From assembly GCA_018889975.1 (NCBI GenBank), contig CP076546.1, forward strand, positions 3,968,001 to 4,032,000: a stretch of 64,000 nucleotides of DNA. The letters are read 5' to 3'. Within the stretch, counting starts at the first letter, position 1, and each line of letters starts with the position of its first letter. Shown here piece by piece: positions 25,593 to 35,133 of this stretch. Source of the stretch: Bacillus sp. NP157. GTDB lineage: Bacteria > Pseudomonadota > Gammaproteobacteria > Xanthomonadales > Rhodanobacteraceae. The notes beneath the pieces were generated by a model. That model did no database searches, was not told the DNA's origin, and worked only from the letters and a program-made list of their open reading frames with translations. Position numbers and translations under genes: made by a program.

Positions 25593-27809
25593 ATGTCCGT
25601 CCGTCCCACCGCCCTCGCCCTCGCGCTGGCCGGCGTCTTCGCCGCGCACGCCGCGTCCGGCCAGGACGCCACGCCGCCGCCGGCCTCCACCAACCTCGAA
25701 GGCGTGAAGGTCGTCGGTGACTGGCTCGGCGATGCGAAAGCCAACGTGGTCCAGGACCACCCGGGCGCGCGTACGGTGGTCCGCCGCGAAGAGCTGCGCG
25801 AAGCGGGTGCGACCAACCTGCGCGACGCCCTGCGCCGGATCCCCGGCGTCCAGGTCCAGGAAAGCAACGGCACCGGCGGCAGCGACGTGTCGCTCAACGT
25901 GGGCGTGCGTGGCCTGACCTCGCGCCTGTCGCCGCGCTCGACCATCCTGCTGGATGGCGTGCCGCTGGCGGTGGCCCCGTATGGCCAGCCGCAGGTATCG
26001 ATGGCACCGGTCGGGCTGGGCAACCTGCAGGCGGTCGACGTCGTCCGCGGCGGCGGTTCGGTGCGCTATGGGCCGCAGAACGTCGGCGGCATCATCAACT
26101 TCGTCACCCGCGACATCCCGGAAACCTTCGGCGGCAGCGCCGGCGTGCAGTTCCAGGGCAGCGAGCACGGCGGGATTCGCACCAACACCACGGCCTTCGT
26201 CGGCGGCACCACCGACAAGGGCCTGGGCCTCGCGCTCCTCTACAACGGCCTGCACGGCCCGGGCTACCGCGAGCACGAAGACAACGAAAGCATCGACGAC
26301 GTCATGCTGAAGGCGAAGTACGCCATCGGCAGCGACGACACGCTCACCGGCAGCATCCATCATTACGATGGCCAGGCCGGCATGCCAGGCGGCCTCACCC
26401 AGGCCGACTACGACGCCGACCCGTTCCAGGCGCGCCGTCCCTACGACGATTTCCACGGACGCCGCACCGACTACGTGGTGAAGTACAGCCACGTGGAAGA
26501 CCGCCGTTCGTTCGAGGTGCAGTCGTATTACTCGGACAGTTTCCGCGGCAGCCATATCGAAACGATCACGCAGAACCCGAACGGCAGCTACACCCACCAG
26601 CTCAACGCGTATCCGCGCAACTACCACGTGTTCGCGATCGAGCCGCGCTATTCGCAGCTGTTCGACTGGGGCCAGGTGACGCACGAGATCGGCATCGGCT
26701 ATCGCTACACCAACGAAGCGATGCACGAGCGCACCGACCGCAACAACAAGTTCACCTCGAACCTCTGGTACACGCCGTTCACCGGCGATCCGTACAACGG
26801 TCCGTACGTGCTGTCGGGCAACAACACCGGCAGCAACGAAGCGCACGCGCTGTACATCGACGACGCGATCAACGCGGGCAACTGGACGATCACGCCCGGC
26901 CTGCGTTACGAGCGCATCCGCAGCCAGTGGGAAGCGCACCCGAGCAGCACGGTGATCGTGAAGGGGCCGACCGCGCGCCGCGAGGATTACTCCAGGCCGC
27001 TGCCGTCGCTCAACGTCATGTATCACCTGAGCGACGCGTGGAAGCTCTACGCCAACGCGGAAACCTCGTTCGGTTCCTTGCAGTATTTCCAGATCGGGCA
27101 GAAGGATTCGACCGGGCAGTTCGCCCAGGGCCTCGAGCCGGAACTCGCGCGCACCTATGAAATCGGCACGCGCTACGACACGAAGGCGTGGGGCGGCGAA
27201 GTCAGCCTGTTCCGGATCAACTTCGACCACGAGCTGCAGCTGGTCGGCAAGCTGCCCAACGTGCCGGATTCGTACGAAGGCTGGACCAGCCTGGGCGCGA
27301 CCACGCACAAGGGCGTGGAAACCTCGGCGCACGTCGACCTCGGCTCCTTCGCCGATGCACTGGACGGCCTGACCCTGTGGGGCACGGCGACGTACACGCA
27401 CGCGATCTACAAGCACGGTTCGTTCGAAGGCAAGGACCTGCCCTTCTATTCGCGACGCACGGCCAACCTCGGCCTGCGCTATGCCGTGGCGGCGTGGACG
27501 TTCAACCTCGATGCGTTCTCGCAGTCGCGCCAGCATTCGCCGGGCTCGCCCAGTTTCGATCCGGCTAATCCGACCGCGTACATCACCGCGCCTTCGGCCA
27601 ACGGCGACCTCGGCAACATCCCCGGCTGGACGACCTGGAACACGCGCGCCGAGTACGCCTTCGGCCCCTCGCTGGCGAACCTGCGCGTCGGCGCCGGCGT
27701 GAAGAACGTCTTCGACCGTCGCTACTTCACGCGTTCCACCGACAATAACGACGGCCTTTACGTCGGCATGCCACGCACGTACTTTGTCCAGGCCTCGGTG
27801 GACTTCTGA
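25593..27809 (+). CDS. TonB-dependent ferric-siderophore receptor, FecA-like
   Basis: The product has 738 residues. A Sec signal (A-L-A-L-A-G-V-F-A-A-H-A-A-S-G) is followed by a TonB-box-like V-K-V-V-G-D region. The plug (about 55-170) has R-R-I-P-G-V-Q-V-Q-E, R-G-G-G-S-V-R-Y-G-P-Q-N-V-G-G-I-I-N-F-V. A 22-strand barrel ends in F-V-Q-A-S-V-D-F with terminal Phe. N-F-V-T-R and G-P-Q-N-V-G-G are characteristic of ferric-dicitrate-type receptors. There is no N-terminal signalling (STN) domain, so no sigma/anti-sigma partner is expected. It is in an operon with the PepSY protein and probably Fur-regulated. Confidence 0.92.
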   Translation: MSVRPTALALALAGVFAAHAASGQDATPPPASTNLEGVKVVGDWLGDAKANVVQDHPGARTVVRREELREAGATNLRDALRRIPGVQVQESNGTGGSDVSLNVGVRGLTSRLSPRSTILLDGVPLAVAPYGQPQVSMAPVGLGNLQAVDVVRGGGSVRYGPQNVGGIINFVTRDIPETFGGSAGVQFQGSEHGGIRTNTTAFVGGTTDKGLGLALLYNGLHGPGYREHEDNESIDDVMLKAKYAIGSDDTLTGSIHHYDGQAGMPGGLTQADYDADPFQARRPYDDFHGRRTDYVVKYSHVEDRRSFEVQSYYSDSFRGSHIETITQNPNGSYTHQLNAYPRNYHVFAIEPRYSQLFDWGQVTHEIGIGYRYTNEAMHERTDRNNKFTSNLWYTPFTGDPYNGPYVLSGNNTGSNEAHALYIDDAINAGNWTITPGLRYERIRSQWEAHPSSTVIVKGPTARREDYSRPLPSLNVMYHLSDAWKLYANAETSFGSLQYFQIGQKDSTGQFAQGLEPELARTYEIGTRYDTKAWGGEVSLFRINFDHELQLVGKLPNVPDSYEGWTSLGATTHKGVETSAHVDLGSFADALDGLTLWGTATYTHAIYKHGSFEGKDLPFYSRRTANLGLRYAVAAWTFNLDAFSQSRQHSPGSPSFDPANPTAYITAPSANGDLGNIPGWTTWNTRAEYAFGPSLANLRVGAGVKNVFDRRYFTRSTDNNDGLYVGMPRTYFVQASVDF

Positions 27810-28891
27810 TGAGCCCTCGCCCGCGTCGCTTCCGCACCACCCTCAAGACCCTGCACCTGTGGCTGGGCCTTTCGCTTGGCCTGTTGCTGGCGCTGGTTAC
27901 CCTGTCCGGCAGCGTGCTGCTGTGGGAGCAACCGTTGCTGCGCGCGGGGCACCCGGAGCTTGCCGAACGACCCCTGCCGGATCTCGCCACCCAGGCTCAT
28001 TCGCTGCAGGCGATCCTTGCCTCGCCGCAGGCCAGGGGCATGCGCGGCCTGTCGCTTCCCGATGCGGAACTACCGGTGTGGGAAGCGCAGGCGCGCGGTG
28101 GTGACCGGGTCTACTTCGATGCCAGCACGGGTAAAGCACTGCTCACCCGGCACAAGAGCGGCGATGGCCTGCTGACCCTGCTCGACTGGCATACCCACCT
28201 GCTCACCGGCGAGATCGGCGAAACGGTGCTCGGCGTCGTCGCGATCACCGGCCTGTTCATGCTGTTCTCCGGCGCATGGCTGTATTGGCCAGGGCGCCAG
28301 CGCGCACTAAAACACCTGAAGCCACACGCGAATCCACCCGTGCTGCGCTGGGCCAGCTTCCACCGCGCGGTCGGTGTCGTCGCCCTGCCCTTGCTGATCG
28401 TCATGATCGGCACCGGTACCACCATGGCGTACCGCGGCGCGGTGCGGAACGGTCTCACCGCAGCCTTTGGCGAACGCCCGCCGGCCAAGCCACCGAAGAC
28501 CGATGCGCTGGAAGGGCCGGTCGACTGGGCCGCCGTGCTGGCCAACGCGCAGGCCGCCGCACCCGATGCGGAGCTGACCCGCGTGATGTTGCCCGGCAAG
28601 GATGCCGGCACGATCGTGATGCGCGTTCGCCGCGCTGGCGAGTGGAACCTGGCCGGCCGCAGCACGCTGTTCATCGACGGCCACGACGCCCGCGTCATCG
28701 GCGGCGAGGACGCGACGAAACTGGGGACGGGTGGCCGCCTGTCGAACGCGCTGTTCCCGATCCATTCCGCCGCGGTGGGTGGCCTGGCCTGGCGCATCGT
28801 CGCCACGATCACGGGTTTGCTGCCGAGCTTCCTGCTGGTCACCGGCTTCCTGTTCTGGCGTGCGCGCACGCGTCGCCGTTCCAACGCCTGA
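27809..28891 (+). CDS. PepSY-associated membrane protein (siderophore utilisation)
   Basis: The product has 360 residues. Its ATG shares one base with the receptor stop (TGATG), which implies translational coupling. Four hydrophobic helices (about 15-40, 140-165, 190-212 and 325-348) surround two periplasmic PepSY parts; conserved His residues (T-L-H-L-W, D-W-H-T-H, F-H-R-A, P-I-H-S) are placed like haem or metal ligands. Related proteins are found beside siderophore receptors and are thought to reduce or release iron in the periplasm. The exact reaction here is inference. Confidence 0.9.
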   Translation: MSPRPRRFRTTLKTLHLWLGLSLGLLLALVTLSGSVLLWEQPLLRAGHPELAERPLPDLATQAHSLQAILASPQARGMRGLSLPDAELPVWEAQARGGDRVYFDASTGKALLTRHKSGDGLLTLLDWHTHLLTGEIGETVLGVVAITGLFMLFSGAWLYWPGRQRALKHLKPHANPPVLRWASFHRAVGVVALPLLIVMIGTGTTMAYRGAVRNGLTAAFGERPPAKPPKTDALEGPVDWAAVLANAQAAAPDAELTRVMLPGKDAGTIVMRVRRAGEWNLAGRSTLFIDGHDARVIGGEDATKLGTGGRLSNALFPIHSAAVGGLAWRIVATITGLLPSFLLVTGFLFWRARTRRRSNA

Positions 28892-28964
28892 CGGCCATCC
28901 CCACGCCACATTCGTGGCCGGGCTTGCCCGTACCCTGTGCGTCCCCCTTCGTGGAACGCCGACC

Positions 28965-29792
28965 ATGCGCCGCACCCTGCCCCTGCTTCTTGCGTCAGCC
29001 GCCCTGCCCGCGTTTGCCCACGCGCCCACCGCGCCGGTGCCCGCGTGGAGCGAACCCAGCCCGCCGCACGCGATCTACGGGAACAGTTACCAGGTCGGCA
29101 GCAAGGGCTTGTCGGCGATCCTTGTCACGTCGCCGCAAGGCCACATCCTGATCGACGGGACGTGGACCGGCAACGCGCCGCTGATCGAAGCCAACATCCG
29201 CAAGCTTGGCTTCCGCGTGGAGGACATCAGGCTCATCCTCAACTCGCATGCACACCACGACCATGCCGGTGCGATCGCACGGATCGCGAAGGACAGCGGC
29301 GCCAGCGTGCGCGCGACGCCGGCCGGTGCCAAAGCCATGCGCCTGGGCGGCAAGGATCCGGACGATCCGCAGTACGTCAACGACGGCAAGGACGTCTATC
29401 CCGCGATCGATGCGACGGGCGACATCGCGGACGGCACCGTCGTCACCGTCGGCCCGCTGAAGCTCACCGCGCACATCACGCCGGGCCATACGCCGGGCGG
29501 CACGGCGTGGACCTGGGATGCCTGCGAAGGCGCGGTGTGCAAACACATCGCCTATGTCGACAGCCTTTACGCGTTCTCGTCGGCGACGTATCGCTACAGC
29601 GACCATCCCGCGTACGTGGCGGCGTACCGCAAGACCTTCGACCGGGTGGCGACGCTGCCCTGCGACATCCTCGTGACGCCGCATCCGGAGCAGGGTGAAG
29701 GCGAAACCTGCGCGAGCTACGCGCAGGCGGGCCGCGACCGTCTTGAGGAGAAACTCAAGGAAGAAGCGGCCACGGGGCAGCCGCGCAAGTAA
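28965..29792 (+). CDS. Subclass B3 metallo-beta-lactamase
   Basis: The product has 275 residues with a Sec signal (L-L-L-A-S-A-A-L-P-A-F-A). The zinc ligands are complete for subclass B3: H-A-H-H-D-H (His95, His97, Asp99, His100), His175 in T-P-G-H-T-P-G-G, and His240 in T-P-H-P. The B3-type Y-V-D-S-L and A-I-Y-G-N-S-Y near the N-terminus agree. The expected role is hydrolysis of penicillins, cephalosporins and carbapenems in the periplasm; chromosomal B3 enzymes are common in environmental Xanthomonadales. It starts 73 bp after the PepSY gene and may share or have its own promoter. Actual activity must be measured. Confidence 0.92.
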   Translation: MRRTLPLLLASAALPAFAHAPTAPVPAWSEPSPPHAIYGNSYQVGSKGLSAILVTSPQGHILIDGTWTGNAPLIEANIRKLGFRVEDIRLILNSHAHHDHAGAIARIAKDSGASVRATPAGAKAMRLGGKDPDDPQYVNDGKDVYPAIDATGDIADGTVVTVGPLKLTAHITPGHTPGGTAWTWDACEGAVCKHIAYVDSLYAFSSATYRYSDHPAYVAAYRKTFDRVATLPCDILVTPHPEQGEGETCASYAQAGRDRLEEKLKEEAATGQPRK

Positions 29793-29846
29793 GCGCGCTG
29801 GCCTGGGCGGGACGGCGTCTGGCCACGACGCCCGACGCTGCGCTCG

Positions 29847-30743
29847 TCAGGCCGGCGTGGCCAGCGATGCCGCGATGCGCGCGTCCTTCTCGGCCCACAG
29901 CTCGTTGATCCAGGCCTGGAAGCGCTCGCGATATGCGCTGTCGTTCTCGTAGTCGCCGCGCATGGCATCGAGGATCGGCAGCTGGCGCACGTGGATGCGG
30001 ATCTCGCGGATCCGGCCGGCGATCATGTCCATCATGCTGCCGGCCCCGTCGGGGTAGACGATCGTGACGTCGAGGATGTGCCGGATCGCATCACCCATCG
30101 CGTCGACGACGAAGGCCACGCCGCCCGCCTTCGGCCGCAGCAGGTGGCGGTACGGCGAGCCCTGGGCGTCATGCTTGGCCTGGGTGAACCGGGTGCCTTC
30201 GGTGAAGTTCATGATCGCAACGGGCACGTGGCGGAACTTCGCACAGGCGCGCCGGGTGGCATCGCGATCCTTGGATTTCAGCTCCGGATGCCGCTCCAGC
30301 TCTTCGCGCGAATGGCGCTTCATGAAGGGGAAGTCGAGCGCCCACCATGCCGGCCCCAGCAAGGGCACCCAGATCAGCTGGCTCTTCAGGAAGAAGCGCA
30401 TGAACGGGATGCGCCGGTTGAAGATCTTCTGCAGCGCGGGGATGTCGATCCAGCTCTGGTGGTTGCACACCACCAGGTAGTTCTCGCGCACGGACAGCCC
30501 ATCCACGCCTTCCACGGTCCAGCGCGTGCGGGTGAACGCGCCCCACAGCCAGCCATTGAAGCTCAGCCAGCTTTCCGCGATGTGCACCAGCGCCAGGCCG
30601 CACGCATCGCGCCATGGGCGCACCGGCAGCAGAAGCCGGACCAGGGTCAACAGGAGCAGCGGCGTCACGTGCAGCACCGTGTTGCCCAGCAGGAACAGGC
30701 AGGCAAGCGTGACGCGCAGGAAGGTGGGCAGCGTAGCGAACAT
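29847..30743 (-). CDS. Acyltransferase of the PlsC/YihG family
   Basis: The product has 298 residues. Two N-terminal hydrophobic helices (about 8-45) precede the acyltransferase domain. The catalytic N-H-Q-S-W-I-D (the H-x4-D motif) and the substrate motif F-T-E-G-T-R-F are intact. YihG and relatives add an acyl chain to lysophosphatidic acid or related lysophospholipids at the inner membrane. The length and R-F-T-Q-A-K-H fit YihG more than PlsC. Single gene, convergent with the beta-lactamase. Confidence 0.9.
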   Translation of the reverse strand: MFATLPTFLRVTLACLFLLGNTVLHVTPLLLLTLVRLLLPVRPWRDACGLALVHIAESWLSFNGWLWGAFTRTRWTVEGVDGLSVRENYLVVCNHQSWIDIPALQKIFNRRIPFMRFFLKSQLIWVPLLGPAWWALDFPFMKRHSREELERHPELKSKDRDATRRACAKFRHVPVAIMNFTEGTRFTQAKHDAQGSPYRHLLRPKAGGVAFVVDAMGDAIRHILDVTIVYPDGAGSMMDMIAGRIREIRIHVRQLPILDAMRGDYENDSAYRERFQAWINELWAEKDARIAASLATPA

Positions 30744-30775
30744 GGGCTCGGAGGGCTGGGGCGGAATGCCCGAGT

Positions 30776-33316
30776 TTACAGGCCCAGCCGCTCGATCACG
30801 TCATCCAGGTCCTGGCGCAGGCTGTCGATGCCCTCCCAGGGGTCTTTCTTCTGCCGGGCCAGTCGTTTGGGCACGCTGTGGATGGTGAAGTCGGCGCCGG
30901 ACCTGAGCTTGCCCAGGTCTTCCCAGCGCAGCGGCACGGCCACCGGCGCCCCCGCGCGGGCGCGCAGCGAATACGAGGCGACCGCCGTGGCTCCGCGCCC
31001 GTTGCGCAGGTAGTCGAGGTAGATCTTGCCGCCGCGCACCTTCTTCGTCGCGGTGGCAACGAACTCCAGCGGGTGCGCCTCGGCCATGGCTTCGGCGAAA
31101 CCACGCGCGAAGGTCCGCACCGTGTCCCATCCGGCGGCGGGCGACAGCGGCACGACCACGTGCAGGCCCTTGCCGCCGGTGGTGCGGACGAACGACTCCA
31201 GGCCGAGCTGCCTGAGGAAGGCACGGACCATGCGCGCCGCGTCGACCACACGCTTCCACGCCACGTTGTCGCCCGGGTCCAGGTCGAAGATCACCCGGTC
31301 GGCCTTGTCCGGGGTCTTCACGTGCGAGCCCCACGGATGGAACTCGATGGCGCCGAACTGGACCAGCTCGAGCACGCCGTCGGCGTCCTTCGGATAGAGG
31401 TACACGGCCTGTGCGCCGGTTTCTTCCTTCAGCTTCGCCGTGCCCACGTGGTGCAGCCCGGACATCAGGTGCTTCTGGAAGAAGCAGTGCTCGCCGACGC
31501 CGCCCGGGCAGCGCAGCAGCGGCGTCGGCCGGTCGGCGATCGGCGGCAGGAACCAGGGCATCACGGCCTTGTAGTAGTCGGCGACGTCCTGCTTGGTGAT
31601 GCCGTCGTCGGGGAACACCACGCGGTCAGGATGGGTGATGGTGATGGTGTCGCCAGCCATGGGTTTCGTCCTCGCGGCCTTCGCCGCAGGCTTGCGCGCC
31701 GGTGCCGGCGCGCGATCACTGTCACGGAGGTCCTTCGGTGCCTTGTCCACGCGCAGTGCCTTCAGGCTCGGCTGGCGCAGCAAGTGCTTGTTACCGATGC
31801 CACGGAAGTACACCTCGGCCACCGCGGTTGGTTCGACCCACAGCGCGCCACGCAGCATCGGATCGATGCCATCGAGTCTGACCGGCGGCGTCTTCGCCCC
31901 GCCCTTCGCCAGTGTCTTGCTCAACGTACGCAACATCTCGTCGGTGAAGCCGGTGCCCACGCGGCCGACGTACGTCCAATGTCCCTTCGCACCCGGACGG
32001 GCGAGCAGCAACGAGCCGAACGCGAGGCGCGAGCCCTTCGCCGGCGTGTAGCCGACGACGGCGAATTCGTCGCTTTCCAGTCGCTTGATCTTCTGCCAGT
32101 CGTCGTTGCGGCCGCCGTGATAGGCACCATCCACCCGCTTGGAGATGATCCCTTCGAGCTTCTGCTCCATGGCCATCGCGAACACCGCGTCGCCATCGCC
32201 GAGGTTATGCCCGCTGTAACCGAGGTGGCCGGGCGCATGCGCAAGCAGCTTCTCCAGTAGCGCCTTGCGTTCGACGAGCGCGACCTTCGACAGGTCGAAG
32301 CCCTGCAGGAACGGCAGGTCGAACAGCATGTAGACCAGCGGCGCCTGCGCCTCGCCCGACAGCGTTTTCTGCAAGGCGTTGAAGTCGCTGCGACCCTGCG
32401 CGTCGAGTGCGATCAGTTCGCCGTCGAGCCGTGCACTGTCCAGCCCGAGCGCTTCGACGGCCTGGACGATCTCCGGCAAGCGCTCGTTCCACGGCAGCGC
32501 ATTGCGCGACCACAGTTCGACCTTGCCGCCGGCCACGCCGGCGAGCATCCGGTAGCCATCCCACTTCACCTCATGCAGCCAGCCATCGCCCTGCGGCGGT
32601 GTTTCGCGCAGGCGGGCCAGCTGGGGGGCGAAAAAGGCCGTGCCAGGCTTGCCCTTGCGCGCGCCATCGAGCGCGGCCGCCGCCTTTGCCAGCGCCGCCG
32701 GCGACGCGCGCCGCGTCTTCGGGGCTGCTTTCTTCCGCGCCGTGCTCTTCTTCGCCGCCGCCCGGGTGGCGGGAGTCTTCGCGGCGCGCTGGGTGCTCTT
32801 GCGCATGGTGGCATCCATCAGGTCGTCGGCTTCGACGTCGCTGGCATAGGCGTCGTCGACCTTGATCAGGAACCACGCCGGCTGGCGTTCCTTCCTGCCG
32901 CTGCGCACGAGATGCCATGCGCCCTTCAGCCGTTCGCCGAACAGTTCGAAGGCGAGGTGGCCCTTCTGCAGCTGCGCTTCCGCGTCGCCCTGCGTGGCCC
33001 ATACGCCAAGATCGAACGTATCGACATGGCCCTTGCCATAGCCTTCTTCGATCTCGCCCTGGAAATCGGCGTACGACACCGGATGGTCTTCGACCTCCAC
33101 GGCGAGCCGCTTCACCTTCGGATCGTAGCTGGGGCCTTTCGGCACGGCCCAGCTGCGCAACACGTCGCCCACCTGCAGGCGGAAGTCGAAATGGCGGCGC
33201 GAGGCATGGTGCAACTGGACCACGAAGATCGCCCGTCCCGCACGGCTGGAGCCTTCGGGCGCGGGCTCGCGGGTGCGGGCGAAGTTTCGCTTCTTCCGGT
33301 AGTCCTGCAGGCTCAT
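30776..33316 (-). CDS. ligD: Multifunctional DNA ligase D
   Basis: The product has 846 residues, the usual size. Domains in order: a 3'-phosphoesterase (about 1-165; Q-L-H-H-A-S-R-R-H-F-D-F-R-L), a Lys/Ala/Arg-rich linker (about 172-220), an ATP-dependent ligase (E-V-K-W-D-G-Y-R with nucleophile Lys251), a second basic linker (about 530-550), and an AEP-type polymerase with D-L-D-P-G-D. This is the bacterial end-joining ligase. Its partner Ku is not encoded in the window. It starts 128 bp from divergent copA. Confidence 0.95.
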   Translation of the reverse strand: MSLQDYRKKRNFARTREPAPEGSSRAGRAIFVVQLHHASRRHFDFRLQVGDVLRSWAVPKGPSYDPKVKRLAVEVEDHPVSYADFQGEIEEGYGKGHVDTFDLGVWATQGDAEAQLQKGHLAFELFGERLKGAWHLVRSGRKERQPAWFLIKVDDAYASDVEADDLMDATMRKSTQRAAKTPATRAAAKKSTARKKAAPKTRRASPAALAKAAAALDGARKGKPGTAFFAPQLARLRETPPQGDGWLHEVKWDGYRMLAGVAGGKVELWSRNALPWNERLPEIVQAVEALGLDSARLDGELIALDAQGRSDFNALQKTLSGEAQAPLVYMLFDLPFLQGFDLSKVALVERKALLEKLLAHAPGHLGYSGHNLGDGDAVFAMAMEQKLEGIISKRVDGAYHGGRNDDWQKIKRLESDEFAVVGYTPAKGSRLAFGSLLLARPGAKGHWTYVGRVGTGFTDEMLRTLSKTLAKGGAKTPPVRLDGIDPMLRGALWVEPTAVAEVYFRGIGNKHLLRQPSLKALRVDKAPKDLRDSDRAPAPARKPAAKAARTKPMAGDTITITHPDRVVFPDDGITKQDVADYYKAVMPWFLPPIADRPTPLLRCPGGVGEHCFFQKHLMSGLHHVGTAKLKEETGAQAVYLYPKDADGVLELVQFGAIEFHPWGSHVKTPDKADRVIFDLDPGDNVAWKRVVDAARMVRAFLRQLGLESFVRTTGGKGLHVVVPLSPAAGWDTVRTFARGFAEAMAEAHPLEFVATATKKVRGGKIYLDYLRNGRGATAVASYSLRARAGAPVAVPLRWEDLGKLRSGADFTIHSVPKRLARQKKDPWEGIDSLRQDLDDVIERLGL

Positions 33317-33444
33317 GCCCGGATCATTGGAGCGCCGCGGTGAACGGGCCGTGCAGCCCGCGCGGAGCCTGATCCAGAGTTGTCGGGCGAGGCGTGGCGT
33401 CGCTACCCTCGACGGCCACGCTCGTTACCGGAACACTGCACGGC

Positions 33445-35133
33445 ATGCCTGGCCCACGCTCCCTCCCGTTCGACCGCTCGCGACGCCGCTTCGTCCAGGG
33501 CCTGGCCGTGGCCGGCGTGGGCCTTGCCACCGGCGTCGTGCGCCCGGCACGCGCGGAGGCCAACATGCCCCGTGCGGCTGTCCTGCAGGGCCCGGCGCTG
33601 CGGCTTGCCGTGCACGAGGCCAGCGTGGACTTCACCGGCCGTGCGCGCCGCGCGGTCACCGTGGACGGCAGCGTGCCGGGCTCCACGCTGCGCTGGCGCG
33701 AGGGCGATGCGGTGAGCATCCAGGTCGACAACCGGATGGACACGGCGACCTCGCTGCACTGGCATGGCCTGGTCGTGCCGGCCGACCAGGATGGCGTGCC
33801 GGGGCTGAGTTTCGACGGCATCCCCGCGCGGTCGAGCTTCACCTATCGTTTCCAGGCACGACAGGCCGGGACGTACTGGTACCACGCGCACAGTCGCTTC
33901 CAGGAACAATCCGGCCTCTATGGCGCCATCGTCGTCGAACCTGCCGGCGGCGAACGCTATCCCGCGGATCGCGAGCACGTGATCCTCATCAGCGACTGGA
34001 CCGACGAAGACCCCGAGCGGGTCTACGCGAAGTTGCGCACCCGCCCGGATATCTACAACCGTGGCCAGCCGACGCTGGTCGACTTCCTCCGCGATGCGCG
34101 CGCGAAAGGCTTCCACGACGCCGTGGCCATGCGCCGCATGTGGAACCAGATGCGGATGAATCCCACCGACCTCGCCGACGTCTCCGCGGCGACGTATACC
34201 TACCTGGTCAACGGCACGGCACCGGCCGGCAACTGGACCGGCCAGTTCACGCCGGGCGAGCGCGTGCGGCTGCGCCTGGTCAATGGCTCGTCGAATTCGA
34301 TCTTCGACCTGCGCATCCCCGGCCTGCGCATGCAGGTGGTCGCAGCCGACGGGCAGGACGTGGTGCCGGTCGACGTCGACGAGATCCGCCTGTCGGCGGC
34401 CGAAACCTACGACGTGATCGTCATGCCCGGCGAAGACCGCGCCTACACCCTGTTCGCGCAGTCGATCGACCGCTCCGGGTACGCCCGTGCGACCCTCGCG
34501 CCGCGGGTCGGCATGCAGGCCGACGTGCCGGCGCTGGATCCGCGGCCACGGCTGGCGATGCGCGACATGATGGGCGCGATGGCCGACGACGCAGGCGATG
34601 GCGCAGGCATGGCGATGGCGAACCATGCACGCAGCGAATACGGTGCTAGCGTCGACATGCGCGTCGACATGCCGCGGACGAATCTCGACGATCCCGGCGT
34701 GGGCCTGCGCGAGCGGACGCATCGCGTGCTGACCTACGCCGACCTGCACACGGTGGGCGGCGCCCTGGATACCCGCGAGCCCTCGCGAACGATCGAACTG
34801 CACCTCACCGGCAACATGGAGCGTTTCAGCTGGTCGTTCGATGGGCTGAAGTATTCGCAGGCGAAGCCCGTGCACTTCCGCAAGGGCGAACGCCTGCGCG
34901 TCACCCTCGTCAACGACACGATGATGAACCACCCGATCCACCTGCATGGCATGTGGAGCGAAGTGGAAAATGCGGATGGCGAGTTCCAGGTGCGCAAGCA
35001 CACCGTCAATGTGCAGCCCGCGCAGCAGGTGAGTTACGCGGTGAACGCCGACAATCCCGGCCGCTGGGCGTTCCACTGCCACATGCTCTACCACATGGAA
35101 GCGGGCATGTTCCGCGAAGTGGTGGTGTCGTGA
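33445..35133 (+). CDS. copA: Multicopper oxidase CopA, copper resistance
   Basis: The product has 562 residues from ATG 33445; an in-frame GTG at 33394 would add 17. A Tat signal S-R-R-R-F-V-Q-G-L is followed by a hydrophobic stretch. Type 1-3 copper ligands are complete: H-W-H-G, Y-H-A-H-S, H-P-I-H-L-H-G and F-H-C-H-M-L-Y-H-M-E-A-G-M. A Met-rich segment (about 385-405) is typical of CopA/PcoA. It oxidises Cu(I) in the periplasm. It overlaps copB by 4 nt. No CopRS-type regulator gene adjoins. Confidence 0.95.
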   Translation: MPGPRSLPFDRSRRRFVQGLAVAGVGLATGVVRPARAEANMPRAAVLQGPALRLAVHEASVDFTGRARRAVTVDGSVPGSTLRWREGDAVSIQVDNRMDTATSLHWHGLVVPADQDGVPGLSFDGIPARSSFTYRFQARQAGTYWYHAHSRFQEQSGLYGAIVVEPAGGERYPADREHVILISDWTDEDPERVYAKLRTRPDIYNRGQPTLVDFLRDARAKGFHDAVAMRRMWNQMRMNPTDLADVSAATYTYLVNGTAPAGNWTGQFTPGERVRLRLVNGSSNSIFDLRIPGLRMQVVAADGQDVVPVDVDEIRLSAAETYDVIVMPGEDRAYTLFAQSIDRSGYARATLAPRVGMQADVPALDPRPRLAMRDMMGAMADDAGDGAGMAMANHARSEYGASVDMRVDMPRTNLDDPGVGLRERTHRVLTYADLHTVGGALDTREPSRTIELHLTGNMERFSWSFDGLKYSQAKPVHFRKGERLRVTLVNDTMMNHPIHLHGMWSEVENADGEFQVRKHTVNVQPAQQVSYAVNADNPGRWAFHCHMLYHMEAGMFREVVVS

